A stretch of DNA of 64,000 nt, taken from positions 1,538,871 to 1,602,870 of the forward strand of contig JAUJYN010000029.1 of the NCBI GenBank assembly GCA_030737835.1. The letters are read 5' to 3'. A program made the position numbers and the translations under genes. The first letter of the stretch is position 1; each line of letters starts with the position of its first letter. This stretch comes from Acorus gramineus (lineage: Eukaryota > Streptophyta > Magnoliopsida > Acorales > Acoraceae). The notes beneath the pieces are model-generated. The model had not been told where the DNA came from, did not search any database, and worked only from the letters and a program-made list of their open reading frames with translations. Positions 33,758-45,503 of this stretch are shown in pieces.

Positions 33758-34690
33758 CACATCCCCGCGCTTGTCAGAAAATCCGAGGCCACAAATTACC
33801 GAAATAGGAAGGGTGGATATCATAGAATGTGATGGCTGCTTGTTCATTCGACCTTCAATTTCTGTATGTCGCTGTTGGTTGGGAAGGTTCAACGGCTGAC
33901 CTAAAAGTTCTAAGATGGGCAATGGAGAGTGGTGGATTCAACGTGCCAGAAGGTAACATGCTTATGTCTCTCTTATGCAATGTCCTGAACATAACAAATA
34001 GAGCTTAAGTGGAATTTTTTTCTTCAGAAAAATATTACTTAATTCACTTTGGATATGAAAATACTGATAAGTTTTTCACTCCACACCATTCTCATAGATA
34101 CCATTTATATGAGTTTTTGAATTGTTGAACGAATAGATATGGTGGACCTAATGAACTCTTCAACCATAGACACGCACAATTGAGGAATGCCATTGAGCAT
34201 GCTTTTAATGTATTAAAGATGCGTTTCAAATGGCTTAGGTCCTCTATTGTCCCTGCAAAATGCAGACCAAAATGGGACTCGTGTGTTTCATTCTCCATAA
34301 CTTAATTCTTAGGGAGCAAGAGGAGGATATTTTTTCAATAGGAATCAGGAAGAGATGGCAGATTTTGGGGTTGTACAACCTGATGACAATTTGAATGTTG
34401 GACTTGAGGATAGCGGGCAAGGTGATGAATTGCATGGTATGATTACCGGTCAATTGTGAGCAAGCAGGCATGTAAGTTAGTAAATTGTGTGGTTCATGAA
34501 TTTTTTTTCCTTATCATATGATATGTACTAATCCACAAACATTCTTGTTTTGTAATTTGCAATGGGAGTGAGATCGCGGTGGCTCTATGGTAGTTTGGTT
34601 TGCGAATATAATGATATCTTTCACATGTTATCCTGGACCCCTAATTAATATCCTTATATTGAGTATTACATTGTAGAGGACCAAACCAAT
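33758..34690 (+). pseudogene. HARBI1-like nuclease relic (PIF/Harbinger transposase), 3' part
   Basis: Encodes the DDE nuclease of PIF/Harbinger DNA transposons. Seen in order: HIPALV...NYRNRKG (33758-33812), a one-base frameshift near 33825, NVMAACSFDLQF and VGWEGSTADLKVLR (33826-33920), a 75-nt GT-AG intron (33953-34027) whose removal keeps frame, KYYLIHFGYENTDKFF, a TGA at about 34126, then NELFNHRHAQLRNAIEHAFN and HNLILREQEED. Family norm at the second catalytic site is VD(S/A)GY; here IHFGY has lost the Asp, while the Glu of NAIEHAF remains. The first catalytic Asp would lie just before HIPA but was displaced by the T2 LTR. Continues at 50560 beyond the inserted T2 LTR. Confidence 0.85.
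33953..34027 (+). other. Predicted intron in the HARBI1-like relic
   Basis: CAGAAG|GTAACATG...TTTCTTCAG|AAAAATA. Joining the exons gives a continuous reading frame across the family's KYYL motif, which supports it as a real intron of the ancestral gene. Confidence 0.75.
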
Positions 34691-35701
34691 TGTTGTGCTT
34701 GTGTCATTTGGAGTACTCTGATTGAAAATTTGGGTACATAATTTTTTCCTCGAAGTTATGTATTTCCAATTTGGTATTTGGATTTGATTTTGTAAAAATC
34801 CAAGAGCGGTCTAGTCTGAAAAGGCCCATGACATCCCTAAAGGGTGAGCGTGGGGTGGGTCGGCGATGTTACGACCCACTAACTTGTGTAGTTACTCCCA
34901 TATAGGGACTATGACTATTTTAAGGTTAATATGAGTGTGTTGATTGTTGTTATGCCTGTGTTTTGATATCTCGATAAGTGAGTATCGAGAGTGGTTGTTT
35001 TCCATTGGGTTCGCTTTGCGAACATGGGATCGTTCTCCCCTTCGTTGGATCCGATGTAGGAACTTCTCGGGTTTAGCTGTCCTGACAGAGGGCTCCCATC
35101 CGTAGGTACCACCGATGCATTCAGAAGAGTACTGATCGTGGGAGTATACCAGGTAGAGGCTACTCGAGGAAAGGGCTACCGGTGGACCAAGGGTGTAGAG
35201 CAGTGAGTTGAGGAGATCGGGTTGTAGATACTACCCGGGAGAGGGTTAAGGAATGATGTTACGGGCGTGGGAATCGTTCTCCCTTTTGGTTGGATCCGAG
35301 TAGGGACTCCCCGGCGTTGGAAAGCTGACCTGACAGAGGGCTCCCATCTGTAGGTACCTCCGATGCGTCGGACAGTGCTGATCGTGGGAGTATACCAGGT
35401 AGAGGCTACGGAGTGTGGGAGAGGCTATCAGGTGGACTGGGGTGTAGAGCAGTCTAAATCTCTTCCAGAAGTCCCAAGAGTCTCCCTCCAGGAGTGAGGG
35501 TAAGGATGAGGTGAAGAATATCGCCGCGTGACCCATTCGTTGTTCGACCGTTCCCATAGTTGTTGGGTCCGGTCTTGAATCGATGTTCAAGGACATCGTA
35601 TGGGCGATTATCAAGATGTAGATGATCCAGTAGTGTTGAGTAGACCAGTAAATCCGGGTCTCTTCGACTAACGGTATGGTCTCTCCTCAGACCAGTAAAT
35701 C

Positions 35702-35857
35702 TGTCACGCCCCAGGGCGGCCGTCCCCGGGACGCGGCAAGCGTATACATGATATCAGCAGTCAATCCAGGAGATCAATAACATACCATAAACAACAGCTA
35801 AAAGAAGACAACACAGACAACTATGAGTCACTATAACACACATACATATCATGATAG
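35702..35857 (-). repeat. Element B 3' LTR, distal piece
   Basis: TGTCACGCCCCAGGG... matches the first bases of the 5' LTR (46759 onward) with few changes, then skips about 100 bp (corresponding to roughly 46885-46985) and breaks at 'acatatcatgata' where the inserted T1 LTR begins. The piece resumes at 38963. Confidence 0.8.
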
Positions 35858-38800
35858 CCTGCTGGTAACCGTTGGAGCGTTCTGGTAGTTTTTTTCTTTT
35901 TTTTCTGTTTTCGATCGGAACCGCTAATTTTTGGACTGTTAGCTATCGTCCTGAGTTAGAGGACTCCGATTGGAAATCTAACTGCATATTTGGTGTCCTG
36001 GTGCCATTTTAGGCCTCACAAAAATTTCATCGAATTCCGGTAACGTTTATGAAATTTCGCAATTCTGGGGCGTATCCGGGTATTTTAAGTGACTCGCTAT
36101 ATAAATGGAATCTAAAATTAGAAATGTACTATTCATCATCCCTACCACTTGGATTTTCTCTCTCCCCTCTCTCTATTTCTCACTTTTGAAGCCCTTAGAC
36201 CCCTCAAACCCAAAAACCTAAAGCATAGGAAGTGTAGATCGGGTCCCGATCTACACCCCGGTGCTTTCAAATTCGAATTCTGGTGAGTTTTGCCCCTCCA
36301 TCCCCCCTCTCTTCTTCCCTGATTTGGACCATTTCGGAGGTGGGAGTAGATCCGGGCGTTGGAAGCCTTTTGGGATAGGTTTCGGTGCGCGGAGAGCAAC
36401 CGGACTTCCCTTCCTCCGCTTGGTAAGCCCTCTTTCTTCTCTTTTTATGCTTAGATGTATGTTAGGAGGGTGGAAATGAGGTTGGGTGGTGGTCGGCGGC
36501 GGTGGGTGGCCGTCGGAGGGCTGTGGGGTGGTGGTCGGAGGCCATTGGTGGCCGGAGGAGTGGTGGTGGAGGTGCTCGGGCATGGGGGTTGCTGTCTCGG
36601 GCAGGCAGCAGCACAGGCAGCACAGGCGCAGCAGCTGGCAGGGGCGCGCGGGCGTGCGCGCGGGTGACGCTGAGCGCTGGGCGCTGGTGTTGGGCGCTGG
36701 GCGCGGGCGGGCGCAGTCGGGCGCGCAGTCGCGCGCGGGTGAGTGCGTGCGGGTGCGTGGGTGCGCGCGGAGTGGTCGCGCGGGTGCGCGCGGGTGCTGG
36801 CGCGAGCAGGGGTGTGCGCGGGAGTGCGCGTGAGCGTGCGCGCGCGCGGGCAGGGCGCCTGGGCACTATGCCTGGGTGCTGGGCAGGGCGCCTGGGCGCA
36901 GTGTTGGGGACCAGTGCGCGCGGTGCTGGGGACCAGTGCGTGCACGTGCTGGCGCGTGCGTGCAGTGCGCGCGGGGCGCGCTGGGCTGGACGCGCAGTGC
37001 GCGCGGGCGCACGCGAGCGTGCGGCAGTGCGCCAGTGGTGTTCGGGTGTGCGGGCTAAGCTCGGCAGTGCGTCTGGGCGCGCGGGCCGGGGCTCGGCTAT
37101 GCGCCCGAGGCGGGTGGCCGTGCGTGCGGTTGCCCGGTGGGTTCGGGAGTGAGTCGGGATGCTCGGATACGCGTGCGTACGGGCCGTATGTACGTTTGTC
37201 CGAGTGTTGGGTATTTTAGAGTATTTTGATGTATTTATGTATTTTACTCACCGTATAAATGCCTGTCTTGCAGATCTTGACGGACGGTCGCGCGACGACC
37301 CGACTTCCGGTGAGTGGGACAATCCAACCCAGTAGAGAGGCGTTATACGCATTTGGGCGTATACCGACCTCTCCTGGGGCACCATGGATTTATATTAACC
37401 TATTGTAATGTGTATTCCCTGCGAGCATGATTTTAATGTAGAATGCATGCTACCCTAGCCTTTGCATGTTAGGGACTTGCACCCTTAGGATATGTGTAAG
37501 AGCCATGCATCATGTCCCCCTGTTCTCATGCTAGGAAGCCTTGGCCTATGCATGTGTCCTACTAGTTTATTTATTAAATTAAATGCTAGTGTATGATAAT
37601 TGCATGCCTTAGATAATATTATAGGGAGGAGCCTTGCGAGGTCAACACTGAGACCCGGGTTAGGGTACTCCGTGTTCCTTGTTTGGTTGTCGGGGTGTCC
37701 TGTATCGGGAACTCACGCTGCCCTCCCAAGGTTTCTTGTCCCAATAGTATTAGAAGAAATGTTATACCAAATTATATGATTATTAGCATATTTAGTGAAT
37801 ATTATAGGGGAGGGGCCTCGCGAGGACAACGGTGAGACCCGGGCTAGGGTACACCGTGTTCCTTGTTTGGTTGTCGGGGTGTCCTATATCGGGAACTCAT
37901 GCTGCCCTCCCAAGTTTCTTTCCCCCAATGATATTCCACCCTTGCTAATTATTGTGTATGTTCCCCGCATATTGGTTATGCGCCTTGGAGGAATTCTGAG
38001 GAATTCAGGACATTAGAGTTGTAGAGATGTGTTGTCGGCGGATCCGAGTGGATCATATGCGTATGGATAGGCTGTTCTGTTTCCCTTCGTTGGATCCGGT
38101 AAAGACTGCCCCAGCGTTAGAAAGGCCGTCCCTTCCAAGGGTTCCCATCAGTAGGCGCCTCCTGATTTGGTTTCGGACTGGGCTGAAGTTGTGGGTGAAA
38201 GCCAAGCGGCCTACGGAGTGGAGGAGAGACTATCGGTGGACCAAGGGTGACCAACAGCCTAGTCAGTCCCAAAATCCTATGTCACCCATGGTAGGGTGAG
38301 GGTGAGGGTGTAGTGGGTTGGCGATGAGCGACCCACTGGATTGTGGTTGGATGATTATCAGTCCCAATAGCCTATGTCACCCATTGATGGGTGAGGGTGA
38401 GGGTGTGGTGGTTCGGCGATGTACGAACCACTGGATTATGTTGTTATGCCACTTAGAGGTTGGATAAATAATTGCATTGTGGTCAATATTGTCTGTGATG
38501 CATGGGTTGTGCCGTTCACTGAGCGTGTGGCTCACCCCTCGCATATGTTTTCCCCAGTTGCCACTGAGCCTGAGCTGGAGCCGGAGCAGCAGTTGGAGCT
38601 TTCCGAGGGATTCCTTCAGTAGCGGAGCAGCGCCACGTTCCGTGAGTACCAGAGGTTATCAGCATCCCTTCTTGACTGTATGTATTTTATTTCCGTGCTT
38701 GGCACGCGTCTGTGTATATTCAGTTGTATTTGTGTATATTGGCTCTCACGGGACAGATGATTGAGTATCGAGTCTGTAGTATGTTTTATTTACAGATTCA

Positions 38801-38962
38801 GTCTTTTGCTTCCGCATTTGGTGTATATATCATGTCAGCCTCTTTGTTGTCTGTGTGTCATTCTGGTTGTTTGTGTATGATATATTATTGACCTCCTATG
38901 TAGATTCTGATATTTTATATACACTTGCCACGTCCCGGGGACGGCCGCCCTGGGGCGTGACA
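35858..38962 (+). mobile_element. T1 LTR nested in element B 3' LTR, lacking its first bases
   Basis: About 3105 bp, orientation opposite to element B. It starts at GCCTGCTGGTAACCG, so the first ~28 bases (TGTTATATATGTG...) are missing, and ends GGGCGTGACA at 38962. TATA TATATAAAT at 36098-36106. Donor-like TTG|GTAAGC at 36423, GC-rich block 36600-37190, TTGCAG ending 37273, 36-nt segment 37274-37309, GTGAGTGGG donor at 37310, final TTTTCCCCAG ending 38557. Two copies of the GGGTGAGGGTGAGGG repeat at 38266-38412. The missing start coincides with a deletion in the flanking element B LTR, so one deletion probably removed both. Confidence 0.85.
36098..36106 (+). promoter_or_regulatory. TATA box of nested T1 LTR
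   Basis: TATATAAAT, followed about 25 bp on by TACTATTCATCATC, the stretch conserved at the probable start of transcription in T1 copies. Confidence 0.65.
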
Positions 38963-41853
38963 CATACAATCAAAAGGATGCTGATGGCCTCTGAAACTCG
39001 AGGGACGTGGCGCTACTCCGCTACTGGTGCAGTCGCTCGGGGAGCTCCTCCTTCAAGTCCGCCTCGGTAATCACTGGAGAAAAATATTATGCGAGGGGTG
39101 AGCCACACGCTCAGTGAACAGCACAACCCATGCATCACAATTTATATCAACCACAAATAATCATTAAAAGCCTCAAAGTGGCATAAACAACACAAATCCA
39201 GTGGGTCGTTACATCGCCGAACCACCACACCCTCACCCTCACCCTCACCCCTCAATAGGTGACAAAGGGTATTGGGACTTAATAGGCTAATAATCATCCT
39301 TACACAAATCCAGTGGGTCGCCACATCGCCGGCCCACCACACCCTCACCCTCACCCCTCAATATGGTGACATAGGCTATTGGGACTGACTAGGCTGATGG
39401 TCGCCCTTGGTCCACCGATAGTCTCTCCCCACTCCGTAGGCCGCTTGGCCACTCCCACATTCAGCACAGTCCGTCCCAAATCAGGAGGTGCCTACTGATG
39501 GGAGCCCTCCACGGGACAGCCTTTCTAACACTGGGGTAGTCTCTACCAGATCCAACGAAGGGAACAGAACAGCCTATCCATGCGCATATGATCCACTCGG
39601 ATCCGTCGACAACACATCTCAACAACTCTAATGTCTTGAATTCTTCAGAATTCCTCCAGCGCGCATAACCAAGATGCGGGGAACATATAAGATAATAATG
39701 GGGAAAAGAACCTTGGGAGGGCAACCTGAGGTCCCGATATAGGACATCCCGCCAACCAAACAAGTAAACACCGAGTACCCTAGCCCAGGTCTCAATGTTG
39801 ACCTCGCAAGGCCCCTTAATATTCCCTAAGGCATGCTAAAGATATCATAAGCTTACATTTAATTTAATAAATCAAACTACTAGGACGCATGCATAGGTCG
39901 AGGCTTTCCTAGCATGATAACAAGGTGACAGGATGCACGGCTCTTACACATATCCTAAGGGTGCAAGTCCCTAACATACAAGGTCTAGGGTGGCATGCAT
40001 TCTACACACTAATCATGCTTGCATGGATTACATATTAACAAGTTAATATCAACTGCGGTGCCCCAGGGGAGGACGGTATACGCCCAAGTGCATATAGCGC
40101 CTCCCAACTGGGTTGGGTTGTCCCACTCACCGATAACCGGGTCGTCGCGCGACCGTCCGTCAAGATCTACAAGACAGGGTAATCAACTTGGTGAGTAAAA
40201 ATACACAAATACCACAAAAATACACAAAAATACACTAAAAATACCCAACACTCGGACAAGCGTACATACGGCCTGTACGCACGCGAGTCCGAGCACCCCG
40301 ACTCACTCCCGAACCCCCCGGGCAGCCGCTCGCACGGCCACCCGCCCTAGGTGCACAACTGAGCCCCGGCCCGCGCGCCCAACGCACTGCCGAGCCCAAC
40401 CCGCACGCCCGGACACTCCGCCAAGTCCCCCCAGGTGCACCGCGCGCCCACTACGCCCCAGCGCAGCGACTCGCGCGCACATCCGCACGCCCAGCGCCCC
40501 ATCGCCTCGCCCCGCGCGCACCCTGCGTGCACCACTGGCTCGCCCCACCGCGCACATCCGCACGCCCTGCGCCTAGTGCCTCACCCCGCGCGCACCCCGC
40601 GCGCACCACCGGTCGCCCCATCGCGCACACCCGCACGGCGCCCTGCGCGCAGCACCCGTACGCGGCCCCCTGCGCACTGCACGCACCGGGCCTCTGCGCA
40701 GCGCCCCACGCGCACACCCGCGCACGGCGCCCAGCGCCCAGCACCCGCGACCATCGCCCAGCGTCCAGCGCCCGCGCCGAGTGCCCATCGCCCAGCGCCC
40801 GTGACCATCGCCCAGGTCCAGCGCCCAGCACACCCGCCTACTCCACCCGAGCGCACGCCCACGCGCACGCGCGCGTGCACCCCCATAGATCCCAGCCTGC
40901 GCTGCCTACGCTGCCCTACCTGCCAGCCTACCCGGGACAGCCCGCCTGCCTTGCCTGCCTGCCCGAGCCACCCAACCACCTCCCACCGGCCACCAATGAC
41001 CACCCACCGCCGCCAACGGCCACTCATACCCAAAACTACCCTCCTAACAAGCATCTAAGCAAGAAAAGGAAGCAAAGAGAGCTTACCCAAGGAAGGAAGG
41101 GAAGTTCGGTTGCTCTCCGCGCACTGAAACACCTCCTCCAAGGCCACCACCACCGAGCTCTTCCTCAGCCCTCAAAATGGCTGAAATCAGAGGAGAAAAG
41201 AGGGCGTGAAAAGGGGCTAAACACATCAGAACTCAAATCCGAGACCACCGATGGATAGATCGGGAGCTCCCCTTACCTTTCTCTTCTTTGGGTTTTGAGG
41301 TCCAAGCTCTCTAACTAGGTCAAATGGAGGTTTTAATGGGTGGGAAGAGAGAGGGATTGAGTGGAGAAGATGATGAATAGGGTTTTAAATGTCGTCGTGG
41401 GATTTATTTATCCCCACACCCCTTCACACACTCTCACACCCTTAATTAGATTAGGTTAAGCTAGGATTAGGGGGGGGGGGGTTTAATGGTCTAAGTGCAA
41501 TTTGACCTAAGTCAACTCAACCACACAAAAGGACAAAAGATTTGACCAAGTCATGGGCCCAACTTGACCAAGTCAAGTCTCCCAATGACTTCTCGCTCGG
41601 TCAAAACCCGGATACGCCCCGGAACTGTGAAATTCTAAAACGTTACCGGAATTCGATGAAATTTTCGTGAGTGGCTTGGAATGGCACCAGGACACATAAT
41701 ATGCAGTTAGATTTTCAATCGGAGTCCTCAAACTCAGGATGATAGCTAACAGTCCAAAGTTTTAGCGGTTCCGATCGAAAAACGAAAAAAACTCAAAAAC
41801 TTCCAAAATGCTCCAATGGTTACCAGAAGGCAAAAAGTGACACATATATAACA
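38963..41853 (-). repeat. Element B 3' LTR, main piece
   Basis: 2891 bp, the counterpart of 47046-49945. It ends ACATATATAACA against the polypurine tract. Donor-like GGGTAAGC at 41086, GC-rich block 40960-40260, acceptor CTTGTAG (40172-40167), 36-nt segment 40166-40131, donor 40130, final acceptor 39074. G-rich repeat in two copies (39195-39365), one of them with four CCCTCA-type units in a row. TATA-like GATAAATAAA at 41412-41403. Confidence 0.9.
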
Positions 41854-41881
41854 TTCTCCCCCCCTTAGAAAATTTTGTCCT
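41854..41881 (-). promoter_or_regulatory. Polypurine tract of element B
   Basis: On the minus strand GGACAAAATTTTCTAAGG continues into GGGGGGAGAA and abuts the LTR start TGTTATATATG. Confidence 0.9.
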
Positions 41882-41901
41882 CAAAATAAATACAAGAACA
41901 T

Positions 41902-42205
41902 CTAAGAAGGGAAAAGATGCAGATACGCGTCACACATGGCGTCCTCGAGCTCCCAAGTGGCCTCGGCACCGGAACGGTGCTGCCATCGCACCTTGACCAG
42001 CTGGACGGTCTTGGTGCGGAGCCTCTTCTCGCGGCGGTCCAGGATCTCAATCGGCTGCTCGAAAGACAAGTCCGGCTCGAAGACGAGCGGCTCGAACGGG
42101 ATGACGTGAGCAGGATCGTGGACATAGCGCCTCAGCTGCGAGACATGGAAGACGTCATGAGCCTGAGCCAACTGTGGGGGCAGAGCTATGCGATAGGCCA
42201 CCTCC
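41902..42205 (-). pseudogene. Element B chromodomain segment
   Basis: Encodes MAYRIALPPQLAQAHDVFHV, YVHDPAHVIPFEPLVFEPDL and the chromodomain PIEILDRREKRLRTKTVQLV with WQHRSGAEATWELEDAM, ending LHLFPS before TGA. The module targets integration to chromatin in chromoviruses (family knowledge). A one-base deletion near 42205, seen against element A, separates it from the integrase frame. Confidence 0.85.
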
Positions 42206-43205
42206 CAACTCGCTCGAGGATGAGGAACGGCCCAATGAAACGCGGACTCAGCTTGCCCCGCACACCGAAACGGAAGATGCCCTTCATCGGGGACACCTTC
42301 AAGAAGACATGGTCACCAACCTCGAAGGCGAGCTCACGGCGACGACGGTCGGCGTAGCACTTCTGACGACTCTGAGCGACTCGGATACGCTCGCGAATCG
42401 TCTTCACCATCTCTGAGGTCTGGTGAACGATCTCTGGTCCCTCCAACTGGCGCTCTCCGACCTCGTCCCAACACAAGGGGGACCTGCAGCTGCGGCCATA
42501 GAGCGCCTCGTAAGGAGCCATCCGGATACTCGAGTGGTAGCTGTTGTTGTAGGCAAACTCCACCAACGGAAGGTGCCTCTCCCAACTGCCTCCAAAATCG
42601 AGAACACAGGCTCGCAGCATATCCTCAAGAGTCTGGATCGTCCTCTCCGACTGGCCGTCCGTCTGCGGATGAAACGCTGTACTGAAATGGAGGTTCGTAC
42701 CAAGGGCGTGCTGGAGGCTACGCCAGAACCTCGAAGTAAAACGCGCGTCTCGATCGGAAATGATGCTGACAGGAGTGCCATGGAGACGAACAATCTCGGA
42801 GACAAATAACTGCGCCAGGGTGTCCAGAGAATCGGTGAGTCGGATGGGGAGGAAATGAGCAGACTTCGTCAGCCGGTCGACGATCACCCAGATGGCATCG
42901 CGACCCGAACGTGACCTCGGCAATCCGAGACGAAGTCCATGGTGATCTGCTCCCACTTCCACTGAGGGATCTCAATGGACTGCAGCTTCCCCGCAGGACG
43001 CTGATGCTCCGACTTCACCTGCTGGCATACTAGGCATCGGGCAACGAAACGGGCAATATCCGTCTTCATCCCGCGCCACCAGTAGCCACGACGAAGGCCC
43101 CTGTACATCTTCGTGCCACCAGGATGCACTGTGTACCTCGAACGATGGGCCTCGTCCAGAATCTTCCGCTTCAGCTCTGCGTCGTCGGGAATGCACTCGG
43201 CCTCT
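42186..43205 (-). pseudogene. Element B integrase, frameshifted
   Basis: Contains, in pieces, the zinc finger ([28 protein letters not shown]; 43129 down) and the catalytic core: D of QITMDFVS, D of [11 protein letters not shown] of GQSERTIQTLEDM, then GPEIVHQTSEMV and RFGVRGKLSPRFIGPF. Compared with element A there are single-base losses near 43200 (before the finger) and near 42925 (after TMDFVS), so three frames are needed to read it. Between 42915 and 42205 the frame is open for about 235 codons. All three acidic residues are conserved. Confidence 0.9.
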
Positions 43206-43735
43206 GAATCGCAGGATCCCGTCCGCGCGAATCTGGTAGTCCAGACGCTCGCCCCGGGCGACGCCTTCAGAGAGGACTATAAAATGCGGATCCTGAGCCT
43301 GAGCCGTGCGGATATCGTCGAGAAGGACTGGCTGCACCACTAGCCTGGCCAAAAAGCCACCTGCAGGAGTCTCTCGAACACTGATCCAGCAAGCGGCCTC
43401 CTCCAGAAGCCTCCAACGACGGACAGCCATATGGGCGGCCATGCCCAAGGGCTGCCTACTGAGAGCATCTGCTACGACATTCGCCTTACCCGGATGGTAA
43501 GCGATGTCACAATCATAGTCCGTCAGGAACTCAACCCAACGTCTCTGACGCATGTTGAGCTCCGGCTGGGACTGCAAATATGTCAAGCTCTTATGATCGG
43601 TAAAGAGCTCGAACTCCTCTCCATAGAGGTAATGCCTCCACATCTTCAGCGCAAAGATGATCGCTGCCAACTCAAGGTCGTGGGTGGGGTAATTCTGCTC
43701 ATGGGGCTTCAACTGACGCGCGACACGTAAGCCAC
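43206..43735 (-). pseudogene. Element B RNase H and connecting region
   Basis: Opens at [20 protein letters not shown], then [57 protein letters not shown]. Two RNase H acidic residues (E of HDLELA, D of FTDHKS) are here; the first lies in the RT frame ([10 protein letters not shown]). The two are separated by a frameshift at about 43725, where 'cgcgcgacacgtaag' replaces element A's 'cgtgatgcgtaag'. Confidence 0.85.
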
Positions 43736-44870
43736 AACCTTACCGTGCTGCATCAGGACGCAACCCACACCCAACTGCGATGCATCAGTGTAAACTGCGA
43801 ACCCACCACTCCCAGACGGAAGGGTAAGAACTGGCGCTGAGGTGAGCCTTCGCTTCAACTCCTGGAAGCTCTCCTCGCAAGACGGGGACCACTCGAACCG
43901 AACATCCTTCCGAGTGAGGCGGGTAAGAGGAACGGCTATCTTCGAGAAACCCTCGACAAACCTCCTGTAATAACCCGCCAAGCCCAAGAAGCTCCGAATC
44001 TCTGTGGGGTTCGACGGTCGACGCCAATTCGACACGGCGAGCGTCTTCTCCGGGTCCACAGATATGCCCTCACCGGAAATCACATGGCCCAGAAAGGCCA
44101 TACGCTCCAACCAGAACTCGCACTTGCTGAACTTGGCGAACAACTGATGTCTGGCCAAAGTCTCCAAGACAGTGCGGAGATGGTGAGCGTGCTCCTCAAG
44201 ACTCCTCGAGTACACCAATATGTCATCGATGAATACTACCACAAAGGAGTCGAGGAAGGGCCGAAACACCCGGTTCATCAGATCCATGAAGGCCGCCGGC
44301 GCGTTCGTCAACCCGAATGGCAGTACTCTGAACTCGTAGTGCCCATACCGGGTACGAAAGGCCGTCTTCGGAATGTCTGACTCCCGGATCTTCAGCTGAT
44401 AGTAGCCCGAGCGGAGATCGATCTTGGAAAAGACACGCGCTCCCTGGAGCTGGTCAAACAGATCGTCGATCCGCGGCAAGGGGTACTTGTTCTTTACTGT
44501 CCGCTTGTTCAGCTGCCTGTAATCAATACAAAGCCGCAGCGAACCGTCCTTCTTCCGGACGAACAGGACAGGGGCTCCCCACGGAGAAACACTCGGACGT
44601 GCGAAGCCCTTCTCCAGCAACTCCTCCAACTGCTCCTTGAGCACCCTCAGCTCTGCAGGGGCCATCCGGTACGGAGCTCTCGAAATCGGCTCGGTCCCCG
44701 GAATCAGATTGATCTCAAACTCGATCGCGCGATCCGGCGGTAATCCCGGAAGATCATCGGGGAAAACCTCGGGATACTCTGCCACGACCGGAGTCTGACT
44801 GATATCTGCCCGCAGCGGTGCATCCTCCTGAGCAATACGCTAGAAAGCCCTCGCATCCTCCCTGAAGGAG
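43709..44870 (-). pseudogene. Element B reverse transcriptase
   Basis: 358-codon open frame plus upstream linker. Motifs: [78 protein letters not shown], catalytic [24 protein letters not shown], then the start of RNase H ([14 protein letters not shown]). This is the longest undamaged enzyme segment of element B. Upstream of the first Met the frame contains a TAG at about 44842, and the protease lies in another frame (shift near 44890). The ATG at 44785 is just the first Met after the stop, not a true start, since RT is made as part of a polyprotein. Confidence 0.92.
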
Positions 44871-45503
44871 TCTCCACGCCTGCATGGACGACACGAACCC
44901 CAAAGGGGCTACGTCACGATCGCCCACGAACTGGAAGGACCTCCGACCCGGAAGGTGGAAAGACACCGACTTGGCAAAACAGTCGATGCTGGCGTGACTA
45001 GCTGCAAGCCAATCCATTCCCAGGATGGCATCAAAGTCCGTCATCGCGAGCTCCACCAACTCCACTGGAAACTCATGCTCCGCAACCACCACCGAACACC
45101 CTCGGTACACAGAACGGAGGAGAATGCGGTCTCCCACGGGCAATGATATCTCCAAGATAGCATCCAAAGGGGCGGACGCCACGCCCGTCCGTCTCGCGAA
45201 AGCGGGAGACACGAACGAGTGTGTGGCTCCGGAATCAAACAACACATATGCAGGGAGCTGGGAGATCTGAACAATACCTCTGACCACGCTGCCTGGTGCC
45301 TGAGCCTCCTCTGCTGAAAGCGCTGCCACTCGGCCCTGAACAAACTGAGGCTGAGGAGCAGGGGCACATCTCGCTGGCTGCGCTGGCTGCCTCCTCTGGT
45401 CAGCTCGGCCACCCTGTGGTTGCTGCTGCTGACGTTGAGGCTGCTGCTGTGGCTGGCGCTGAGGCTGCTGCTGCGGCTGCTGCTGCGGAGGCATCACGCG
45501 GGG
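44754..45503 (-). pseudogene. Element B protease (retropepsin)
   Basis: Aspartic protease that cuts the gag-pol polyprotein. A glutamine-rich linker (QQ/RQ repeats, residues 3-30) is followed by FVQGRVAALSAEEA, the active site LFDSGATHSFVSP (about residue 87), and the flap/C-terminal DFDAILGMDWLAASHASIDC. It is in the same frame as gag, separated by one TGA (45504-45506) that is CGA in element C. After SSMQA the frame is lost (near 44890) and the last ~35 residues are out-of-frame. Confidence 0.88.

Noticed and set aside
34804-35701. A separate LTR family starting at 34804
   Set aside because: It is the continuation of the T2 LTR begun at 34691 after an internal deletion, as shown by the match to 17336-17700 and by the outer CCAAT duplication.
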